Shown one piece after another: positions 11,407-21,539 of a stretch of 64,000 nucleotides of DNA. The notes beneath the pieces are model-generated. The model was not told the DNA's origin. It did not search any database and was given only the letters and a program-made list of their open reading frames with translations. Both the position numbers and the translations under genes were made by a program. Each line of letters begins with the position of its first letter. Within the stretch, counting starts at the first letter, position 1. Source of the stretch: Takakia lepidozioides (taxonomy: Eukaryota > Streptophyta > Takakiopsida > Takakiales > Takakiaceae); the NCBI GenBank assembly GCA_030704615.1, contig CM060731.1:64336756-64400755 (forward strand), written 5' to 3'.

Positions 11407-11607
11407 TGGGAATGCTGTAGCCAGTGTATGAAAGCACAAAATTCTATACATGTTAGAAGTATCTGACTGACAATTGGGAAGGTGATCAAGCATTTCTTCC
11501 TGTCAAAGGTGGGGTGGGTATACAGGAATGCTACAGCTGGTGGAATGAAATCAGCTCAAATTTCTGTACATGTTGCAAGTATCTGACTGACAATTGGGAA
11601 GGTGATC
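11407..11607. repeat. Two direct copies of an ~80-bp repeat
   Basis: Copies at 11407-11488 and 11524-11607 share the long word TATCTGACTGACAATTGG followed by GAAGGTGATC, plus GGAATGCT at their starts. The period is about 117 bp. It lies 100-300 bp past the stop of the GTPase gene, so it may be in its 3' untranslated region. Confidence 0.8.
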
Positions 11608-11711
11608 TAAAGGGACCCAATAGTGTGCTGGGATTGACCTGCCAGCAATTCACTCCCTACTGCTGTACACTTGATAGTAACACCTATTGGCTAAACCTAC
11701 TTGTGACAGCC

Positions 11712-14700
11712 TTAATAATAACGATCTCTCTTCACCCCATTTGGAGCCATTTTCTTCTCTTTGAAAACTGGTTTCTTAAACTGGAACCTTCCTACCCCAC
11801 CTGCCACCCACACTAGGAAACTCAACAGTCCAATCACGACAGCACTAACAACACTAAAATTAAAAATGACTGTGTTGGAGTGGGGGGCTAAGTCGTGCTC
11901 AATCCAAGCATGAATCACTTTATTGCGAGTGGCAGCACTGAGAACGACCCCATTCGCAACTTCAGAGGCTGATGTTGTACTCTTGCGGTTTGACTGGGCG
12001 TTGTCCAGATGATGGCGTGCTACAGCATAGGCTGCATGCTTGAATCCAAATGTATAGCGAGGACCAGGCCACAAACATTTCCGAGACCAGAAGGTGCGTG
12101 ACTTCCACAAATTATGCCATGTCATTTCACAGTCCTGTAACCCCACACACAGGTAGATATTGTAAAGAAGCCCGTCTCAGTCCATAGACCTGCCCCAATG
12201 CATCAAGGCTCTTTTTCTAACACAGTAGTGGTCACTCACTAGGGAGATTTCAATGGCATTTAAACACGCCTCATTAACTGAGCCCATACATTGCCAGATA
12301 TGGAGAGTCTATCATGCTGTCTTCACATATGGTCATGCACGATAGGCAGAGGGAGAGATGACACCCACGAACACTGAAACAAACCTGCATGTGGAGCTCC
12401 TTGTACGCATCCATGAGAGGATCATAGCAAAAGGCCGCCATCAAAGCTGTGTTCCTCTTGAGCAAGCGTTCGTGAGTTTCACGTATGTTCTGCACCAGTT
12501 CCTTCCTCTTCTCTTCTACTGCATTCACTGATGAGAATTCTCTTACCGAAGAAGAGAAATTTTCCAGTGCCTGCTTGGCCAGGTTGTCTGCCTGCCAAAT
12601 ATTTGCCAATAGAATTAGCTGTGGAGCATGATGCACCCCCAAAAACTAACTACCAACTGTTCAGTTAAATACACTGTCCAGGACAAATAGTGGACTATTA
12701 GTTGGTTGGTTGACCAACCAACGAATAGCACAAATAGTCCAGGACAAATAGTGACTCCAGGAACATATTAACTGAACATTTCAAATGCATATGCCACACA
12801 TCAGTCGAAGTGGCAACAAGTCCCATGTCGTCCGTTTCATCATCATGTTGGGGCACATACAGGACACAAGGGCCAACTGATCTTTATGCAAAAATCAATC
12901 TTAGAATGCAATGTGTGAACTTTTCAATAATTTCCGATGGACTGCTCAAACTGAGTATCACAGAAAATAGATCCAATCATGCATTCCTTTCACGTATTCC
13001 CTACCTCCCGCTTGGGGCCCACAACCAGAAACAAAGCACTTGTGAATGTTGAAATAAAGCAACTGTCAAATTGGAAGGGGCAAACCTTAGCAGTCACAAC
13101 TTCATCGTTATCAGGAAATGGAGAGATAGCTGCCACTGCGTCTTTATATTGAACAGCTAGATCGGCTGCCCGAAGCTCTGAGTATGCTAGAATCATCTTC
13201 TCATTTTGTGCCTGTATAATCACAGGCAGGTCACTCTCCCCTCCCATTGCAAAAGGTAGAGAAACAACACTACCACTGGAAACACACAAATATGTATAAT
13301 GGAAAAGAGTTCCTCTTGTAATGTTGAATTCCTGGACGTAAGTGGATCACTTGAGGAGGGAATTAACAGGAGTGGCCTTGATACCATTGACCCCACTGGA
13401 CATATCTCTACCATTTGTAATAGCCTCAGTAACACTCTCACAGACACAGTCCTGTTTGTGAGATTGAGCTTTACCCTAAGTGGTTTCAATTTCAAATATA
13501 ACCTTGAGTGGCGAGGGGTGACATGGAAGAAAATACTACTATGATACAGATAATGCTCAGACCAAGTAAGCCTAATAGCAGTCCAGGATTGACGTGCAGT
13601 ATTCCACTGCCAATCTCATCATTTGGCTTGCCAGCCAAACCCGGAGAGAGTGAGACCCCAGAGAGCAGACTGAGAAACAGATACATAGCAAGAAAAGACA
13701 TACAACAAGTGAGGTACACACCCAAAGCTCCTCAAAGCGTTGCTTCGACCACTGCAAACAGCTGTACATATGGAAGTCGTAGCGCTCATTGCCAGGCCCC
13801 ACCCATGGGAGCCCCGAAGCTCTCACTGCTGCTGCAAATGCCTCTTGCCCAGTTTTGATGCCTGCTTTGTTGATCTCTACCAGTCTCTTGGGTGCAATGG
13901 GCTTTATCTTGTCCTCCTGGAGTGTACTTTCAGGCCCATCTACAGCTTGCCCTTCTTTGACATCACAGACCCTGATTACCTCAGCTGTCATGGTACTTCC
14001 GTATGAATCTTGAAATGCTTCCCTTCCACGGTTTAATAGAGCTGATATTTTTTCCATGTTGATTATGGCTACCCTGTCGCACTTGTTCTGCACTACTGAT
14101 TGCATCTGTTTGCAAGCTTCCTCGTACAACTGGCTACCACGGTGTGCGCCCACCAGGGCCGCATACCTGTGATGCCAACCCCAGAGAAAATATCAATAGA
14201 AACTTTTGTGCGTGGTTCAGACATGAAGTAGCAAGAATAGAAGTGACACCTTTTCTCACCCACTCCAGGTGTACTCCACTTTCTCCTCTTACCTACTCAA
14301 ATATAGTACCATCAAACCAAGTGGAGTATCGCTACGATGATCCACATCAACATTCAATAAGAGAATACGAAATGCCAAACAAGAGCCCTGGTCTTGACAG
14401 TCAAGGTAAGTAAGCACTTCTGATTATCAGGATATGTGATCTGTTTGACTGCTTGATCCTACTAAAATCGCTCACAGCTAGTGCAACGTACCCACACAGC
14501 ATAGAACAATAAATAGTAGCGAATGGATAACTAATAAGCTCAAGAGCTCCTTAGAATAGTAGTAGAAGACAAACCCTTGTAGAACATTTTTTTTGACTAG
14601 GTTGCAGTGGCGTTGAAGGTCAGCATCTCGAGTTGGCAACGGCATCTCGTCCACTTCCTTCTCTGCAGAGGCCCATAAGCCTTCACCCAATTGTGCCAGA

Positions 14701-17700
14701 ACCTCCCTTACCCGCCTCTCATTTTCATCCCTGCCCAAAATGATGTCCATGAATATTGACGCATGCATTTACATGTACAACCATGGCCTGTGGAGCTACT
14801 ATTCAAGGAGCTTCAGATAAAAGCTTAGATACCCCACACATTAATGAGTCCTCAAACTGTGATGGGGAAAGACCGCTAAGTGAGCTAAACAAGCAGGGAG
14901 AGTTTTGCACCAACCTGAACTGGCGCTTCATTCGTCCTATTTTCACGGCAAGTTGTGCATCACAAGTTGGATTCACTAGTCCAGGTGGCACCCCCACACA
15001 TCGCTGTTTACAATACCCAATTGCCTTGTTTTCTGCCACACCAAGTTACTCCTACATGAGCCACAAAGCTGCCAGACTGGCTCAGGCCTCTGGCAGCACT
15101 AGTAGAGCAAGTGAGCAAACTACCCCTCCTACAAGTACAGGCGCTTCAGATCTTCACACATCAGAGAACATGTGCATCAACATTTATGAACAAGTCAATT
15201 ACCATCTTAGTTAAGCATGAGAAAGTTGAGACAGAATAGCAATGGATGAGTAATAAAGAAGAAAGGAGGTACCGGCAGAAGCCATCAACTTCTCGAGCTC
15301 TTCTGAAGTAAGGGCTGATGTAGCCAATCCTGACAGCAAACTCTTCCTTTCCAACTTTGCAAGGGCTTGATTTGTTCCTTTGCCTCTACCTTTATCCAGC
15401 ATAGAGGGTTCTTGCATGGACATTTGAAAATACTGTACTCCGCCTGAGAAAGCTCCATCAACGACAATATCCAACAACATATCTCTCAATTTCCGCTCTG
15501 CATTCAAAGGGAAGTCCTCATTGACGTAGTGGACCAGGAGCGGCAGAAGTCCTGCTATGGTTTTACCAGTGAAATTTCCATCCCCCTTTGCCTTCACATT
15601 CCCAAAGACTCCTGCTCGTAGACCATTGATGTCGAAAAGATATTTAGGGTGCAAATACGAGTAGAGCTCTGTGTTGGCGGCTAGGCCCTCACCTCCAACC
15701 TGCAGTAAGAAACCAGTTTGAATCCATTCTTTGTTATCAGACAAGGTGGCAGTACTGTGCAAGGGAAGAAGCAAGAATTACTTAATCCAAGTTAAGGAGC
15801 AGAAGGCTTAATCCAGTTTCTTCAAATGCACTTCTACTGCAGCCTTCACTTTCTTTCAGCCTTTGCATCACACATAACCTTTGGTCTCACAGATCGCTCT
15901 TCATTAAGTAGTCTTGAAGGATGGTATGCCACAATTTGGAACTACAGAGTGTTTTCAGCCGACAATACTACAAGTCATCATGTAATTGTCTCATCTATGA
16001 ATAGATGATTTCAGGCTTCCAGTGAACCAGAAGATCAATATTTGGACAGATAAGTTGGTTCTGATAGAAACCTTTATAGGAAGCCCATTCTCAAGCTAAC
16101 TGAGTGGCAAGACCTTGTAAAACATTCACTGATGCATCGAGAACAACATGATGACAAAACATAGGATGCAGATACCTGTTCGCGCAGCTGGTTCATATCA
16201 GTTGGAGTCCGAATAGTGTGGCATGATATACCCTTGGTAAAGAGAGTATCCAGTGTGCGGTCACCTGTATGAGCGTGGGCCTCCAAGTATCTCTGAAGGT
16301 GGTCTTTCGGAGTTTGCGAGTGTAGATCAATGTCAAAACCTTGCACTACCCATGTCAGTGGAGGAAAATCAAGCGTCTTCAGCAGCAGGAATGGGTCAAC
16401 GTCTGTTTGTGATGAGGAAGGTTGCTGATCTGCACCAATGTAGATGGTTAGATGTCATCCACAAAGCTTTGGGGGTATGGCAATGATGCTCAATTGCATG
16501 ATTGAAACACAGGACTACTAGGCAGGAATGTACTAGTACACACATATTGTATGTAGAGTATACTAGTACCAAACCGTACTGTTACCATTCTTTTGAACGG
16601 AAATAGATTCATGAGCCTGCACAACAAGGGAAGGAGAGAGAGACAAACCAGAAGATGCAATTGAAGTATGAAGCCAGTTCTGAAGGTTGAAAACTTGAGC
16701 CTGCTTTGCAAGGTCGGCTAATGCGCTCACAGACTGTGCATCCCCTGCCCCAAACCATAACAACTGAACGTTACTGCCATCAACTGAACTGCACGCAAAA
16801 GTGCTGTTGGGATTACGTAAGCTACAATAAATGCCTCAAATTAAACCCAACAATTGATTTCTAAGAGAAGAAACACCAGTATTCAGAGGCCAGTGATGAT
16901 GTACCCTTAAACCATGGTTCATGTTTACTCAACTCCCCAACAGGTTGTGGTGTTTGGAGAGAGAGACAAAGACACAGAGTAGAAGGTTCTCAAAGTGCCT
17001 TGCTCTTCTCTAATACTGTGAAGATTAAAAATGGATAAAGCCCTAAACCCTGAATTCTACCAACTCAGCTAGCTTGTAACCAGTTTTGATTCAGAACTAT
17101 CCCATAGATACCAATCTGTTAGCTGAAAAACGTACCCACCAAATCCAAAACCTACCCAGAGTCCGAAGAGTGTTGTAGATGAGATGAGAGCTCAACAGAG
17201 TGGCAACCGCAAAGATGCGTGCATCATACAACCGTGTGGCACCTTCTCCATAGAATCCTTCAGTATCTAATAGAACAATCCTCGAGCCATCCACACCAGT
17301 CACTGTCTCCCTGGCTAGAATGCGAATCCATATACCATGAGTCTCAGGTTCCGGCACAGCACCGACACGAAACCCAAGTGTCGAGTTGAGTAGGACGTTG
17401 AGGAGAAATGATTTCCCACTGCAGCCAAAGAACATAACATGTTGATTTACTTGGTTTCAGCAACTGTTGTCAATCAAATACAACTGGAAACAAAAGACAT
17501 CATCAAGGATACAATACTACCTTCGCAGTAATCCCCAGACATCATTGGAGGCCAGATGAACAGAATTTCAAAGACGAATCTTTCTCTTTTTCTCACCCTG
17601 TTTCAGATACAGATTTTAGGTTTCAAGTTGGGGGTAGAACTCCTAAATATGAGATATCTCCAGCACCGCACGTGTATTATGGAAGGAATGGTGCCTCCCT

Positions 17701-18239
17701 TCTAGACGACTAAAGATAATAATGAGGATAACGACATCAGTCAAAACCAAAGGAAACCAGTGAAGATCAAGTGATAAAGCATTAAGAGAACACTATGAGA
17801 AAAGCATCTTGCAACCAGGAAAACCATCATGCACAATTTCATACAGCCAAATGTGAACCAAATTCCGAAAACAATCTGCAGTTTGATGGATGTTCCAAAA
17901 ACAAGGCATATGACTATACCCATGATATGGACCCACCACCGAGACGAACGAAATAGGCTCATCTATGGCAGCCAGCATCTCGACCACCATCTCATTGAGC
18001 TCCAGCCGATCATGCCCTGCCCCAGGCTGCAACAGTTGTAACGGCCTGTCGTCGTCGTCATCCAGGATTTGCATTATGCCATCGCCCCCGATACCTTCTA
18101 TATGATCAGATTCGAAAACCGTGGTTTCCCCCGGATCGCTACTATTTTCTATTGTCAAACCTGGGGAGCAGAAAACCTTTCCTGCAGAACTGGCCATACA
18201 GAGCACCAAGACAACAAATACTGAGCTTACGGTGGCCAT
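11712..18239 (-). CDS. Guanylate-binding-protein-like GTPase (GB1/RHD3-type), 11 exons
   Basis: Exons, read on the - strand: 18239-17920, 17418-17156, 16744-16649, 16429-16176, 15699-15273, 15032-14915, 14730-14575, 14166-13722, 13211-13086, 12591-12385 and 12134-11712. They sum to 2835 nt (944 residues), all with GT-AG ends and matching phases. The protein has a hydrophobic N-terminus (VSSVFVVLVLCMASSAG) like a signal peptide, an acidic stretch, a P-loop GPYHGGKSF formed across intron 1, LLDTEGFYG (switch II, DxxG), SSHLIYN, then long helical regions and a C-terminal hydrophobic span (VVSAVVIGLLSFLVWVAGG) before a basic tail. This is the architecture of large dynamin-like GTPases of the GBP family, probably membrane-bound in the secretory system. 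The usual Arg-Asp guanine-binding motif reads Gln-Gly at 16338-16343. The start at 18239 was chosen because it gives the signal-like N-terminus; the frame is open upstream to a Met codon at 18320. Confidence 0.88.
12661..12760. repeat. Perfect palindrome in GBP-like intron
   Basis: Near 12699-12721 the sequence contains TTGGTTGGTTGACCAACCAA, an almost perfect palindrome. It is flanked by two copies of GTCCAGGACAAATAGTG (about 12677 and 12738). It may be the footprint of a small inverted-repeat element; no target duplication was identified. Confidence 0.5.
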
Positions 18240-18550
18240 CCATAAAAATTCTTCAAAACAAATACAACGCCACGAGAGATGTACCGAATGGAGAGTGTCT
18301 AATTCGCAGATGCCATGCAAAGCTCAGAACTCTCTCTTCTATCGACGATGCGTCTCGGTGGAGAGAGAGAACGAATACGGACAGAACAGTGGTCTCCTTG
18401 GATGAATGTTTCCCATAAGTGGATGTGGAATCGTGGTACAAGCCCTAAACCTCTCAGAGCAATGGTCTCCTTGGATGAATGTTGTCCAAAAGTGGATGTG
18501 GAATCGTGGTAAAAGCCCTAAACCTCTGCTCCAGAGGAACAGTAGCAGCC
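18240..18550. promoter_or_regulatory. Shared intergenic region between divergent genes
   Basis: Only 311 bp separate the start codon of the GTPase gene (-) and that of the maturase-like gene (+), so both promoters must overlap here. It holds two direct copies of a 73-bp unit (18390-18462 and 18463-18532), each with TCTCCTTGGATGAATGTT and GTGGATGTGGAATCGTGG. No convincing TATA box is seen on either side, as is common for housekeeping-type plant promoters. Confidence 0.6.
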
Positions 18551-20583
18551 ATGGCGAGAGTATTGGCAGCTCGGTGTCTGAGGTTCTACAGCCCCCGAGC
18601 TTGCGATTCTATTTTCAAGGTATGACTAAATTGTACTTCCCGATCAATATGTTTTGAGAGAGAAAGAAAGTTAGAAGACGAGAGGTGGAGGCTAGTAAAT
18701 TGGTCTTGACACTTGATCCTCCGTGATGCTAGGCTAGTGCAAGCGATGAGAGTCACTCAAGGACAGTTCCCAGGTTCCCAGATTCACATGTCAGCAAATT
18801 GACATTACGAGTGATTTGTTTTTTCTAAGATCGAGTATAGTTTGTTATACAAGAAGTATAGATTGGCAGTTAGATTGGCAGATTAGGTTGTGTTGGGTTT
18901 CGTCTCTTCCCCACAGTCTTGACTCCAAGACAATGAGGATAGATGGTCAGAGGGAGGGGGGGGGGGGGGGAAATTATGGGGGGTGTGAATTAGGGTCTGA
19001 ATACATTATCCTACACGGCTCTGAAGAGAAATTCAGGGGATCGTTTTGATCTGACTCTGGAGGGAATGCTCTTGCAGATCTAGTCTTGGTTCTCTGTATG
19101 TATCAGCTCTAGTGTCGTGTGGTTGTCTGAAGTCTGACGGGCTGTTAGTGGATAATGCAGGCCATGGAAAAGACTCCTGCATTGTTTTCGGCATCACCGT
19201 TGTTACACGAATTGACCAATCCATCGAGATATTACAGGTTTGTTTCAGCTCCTTCACAATTATGCTGCTCCGTATGTATGATTGCCGAGTGGGTTCGCTC
19301 TTTGGTCATTTACAGTGCATTGAAGCAGCCGGCAAAGACGGCCCCAACAATATAGTTGTAAATTAAAAATACCTTGGTTTCTTCCATTACTACATAGGAA
19401 TGAAAATCAACCACAGTGAAAATAGTTGATACTATGGGGACCAAATTGAAGTGTGTTTAACCTTCCCTTCAATTCCGCAGGACCAAGCAGTTAACAGTGA
19501 TGCAAGTGCATTTCAGGTCCTGTGCCTTATGTGTTGTTACTCATGGTCTAATGCATTTGTTGTTATTAGGTTCTCCTGCATCATATATCAGCACTGAACA
19601 ATTTTAGGTGTGTTTAGCCTTCCCTTCGTTGCCTCACGGTTGAATGTGATGCACCTTCACTCCAGGTTCAGTTTCCTGCATGTTCTTGCTTGTGTTCCAA
19701 GCATTTGGTTGTAATGTGACTGTCAGCAGAGGAAAATTACAAGGCTGTATATTCCTAGTGAGGAGTTTGAAAAACCTTGGTGCACTAAAGTCTGAAGTAT
19801 TGTTTCTATTACTGCAGTTTCGGAGCCGCAGAAGAATCGGAAGAATTAGACCAGTGGGTAGGCCCACCAGACAGACGGGTGGAAGGACGTGTACTATGGG
19901 AAGCCCCCATTAAGCTTCTATATGATATGCTCCATGAGAAAGGTTTCATCGATAGGAAGAGGAAGCCTGCACCACTTGATCCCCTGATAGGCCAAGATGA
20001 CCATCGGATTGTGGCTTGGTATCAGAGTGTAGGTGTTGGGATATTAGAGTACTATCAATTCTGCGACAATATTAGCAAAGTGAGATCAATCGTCAATTAC
20101 CAGCTGAGGTGGTCAGCAATATATACGCTAGCCAAGAAGCACAAATCCAGCTCCTCTCAGATCATCCAGAGATGCACCAAGAACTTGGTTATCATGAAGG
20201 ATGGTGTAAGATCGGCATCATTCCTTAGTCCAATAGAAATAAGTGAGTTTAGGAGGTGCTTCTTATCTACTAATCCTGTCCCTCCAGAGTTGCTCATAGA
20301 TATGCTCTATGCAAGGTTGATTCGAAGTAAGGCACTTGTAGAACATTGTGCAGTTAAGGGGTGTGTAGAGACTAATGTAGAGATGCTCCATGTCCACCAA
20401 CTAGAAAAAGCAGGGGGCAAGCACAAAGTGCGATCCAGTAGGGAGGTGAAGATATTAGAGGGCATCAAGGCTATCCGATCCACGCTCAATAGGAATCATA
20501 TCCCTCTTTGCGCTCATCATCATGATGAACTAGATGAAGGTAAAATTTATATGACTGATCTGGATTTGAATGCCCTTATATGA
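18551..20583 (+). CDS. Organelle-type intron maturase, domain X protein lacking RT
   Basis: Exons 18551-18619, 19161-19237 and 19818-20583 join in phase (0, 2) and give 912 nt, 303 residues. The N-terminus (MARVLAARCLRFYSPR) is Arg-rich without acidic residues, typical of a mitochondrial presequence. From about residue 70 the protein matches maturase domain X of group II intron maturases: LWEAPIKLLYDMLHEKGF, RIVAWYQSVGVGILEYY, and LRWSAIYTLAKKHKSS. A C-terminal part has paired Cys/His (CAVKGC, EMLHVHQL, LNRNHIPLCAHHHDEL), like the degenerate HNH/zinc region of plant MatR/nMAT proteins. Family members help splice organelle group II introns. Here the reverse transcriptase domain that normally precedes domain X is missing; introns 1 and 2 (541 and 580 bp) contain no RT motif. 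The last exon is certain, the first two are inferred from splice sites. Confidence 0.8.
19447..19690. repeat. Imperfect direct repeat in maturase-like intron 2
   Basis: Segments near 19447 and 19603 share GTGTGTTTAxCCTTCCCTTC and similar downstream words. They are about 156 bp apart and clearly diverged. Confidence 0.4.
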
Positions 20584-21539
20584 AAGTGGCTGTAATGTCA
20601 TGAAAGTGGCTGTAATGACTGTAATGTCGTGAAAGCAATCAGGATTGACCCTGGATCTATGTCATCTTGTTGATCACCACCTTTCCTTTTGGAATCACCC
20701 TCCATAGACCTGATAAGTTCATTCTAGAAGAACAGTTCCACATTGCTCAGAGTTGGGCAGGAACAAGCACGGTCACTTACCCCTCCAAGTTTTTTGTCCT
20801 CTGTCGGTCTGAAGGTTGACCTTCTTTACTTCTAAGATTGCTCTGAGAAAGAACCAGCTGTATCTAAATCATAATGTGGAAAATGGAATTTGGAATTTGT
20901 TTCTGCAGAAACCTCTTGGAAAGATTGTTGGGTGAGGTTCAGCACTTATCATGGACCTGTGTAGGAAGATACTATAAATACTCGCACATCCTGTAATAAG
21001 GCAGGCCCATCCTCCCACTGTGGTGTCCATGGGGAGACCCTGCAGAGTTCTCAAGGAAGTGTTCACCATGTGCAGTGCCTTCTGGGGTCCGCCATCCCCA
21101 CCCTGTTATGCCTGATGGTCACTGATCTACAAGTAGGATGTCTAGATCCATAGGGATCAACATATTCCTCCAGAAGCACTGCATTCACAGATCAAGCAAG
21201 TCTGCCCAAAAATTCCATGCTCAAAGCGACGTTGATGTATGCCTTCTGGATAATGAATCTTGTTAACTGGCTACACAAGTTGTCTTAAAATTACAAAAAA
21301 TGTTGGACTTGCTAACACAATGGAGAATTAGAACACCAGGCATCTGTCAACCGTTTGCTGGTCAATAATCAGATGTGCATGGTGATCATCACGAGGGTAA
21401 CTGTCGAATTCACTGATAAAAGCTGTTACATTCAACTGTAATCTTTGCTTCACAAAGATTCGTGCGATATGACCACTCTGCCTCATTTTTGAACTGACAA
21501 TCTTACTTTCTTCTTTTCCTTTCTTGCTTGTTGCTTATT
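20584..21539. other. Intergenic between convergent genes
   Basis: The region separates the 3' ends of the maturase-like gene (+) and the first PPR gene (-). Two near-identical words ATGTCATGAAAGTGGCTGTA follow the maturase stop. No gene or RNA was recognised. Confidence 0.6.

Noticed and set aside
18816-19049. Extra exon for the maturase-like gene in intron 1
   Set aside because: The frame contains a long G run and no maturase or RT motif, and the phase of exons 1 and 2 is already consistent without it.
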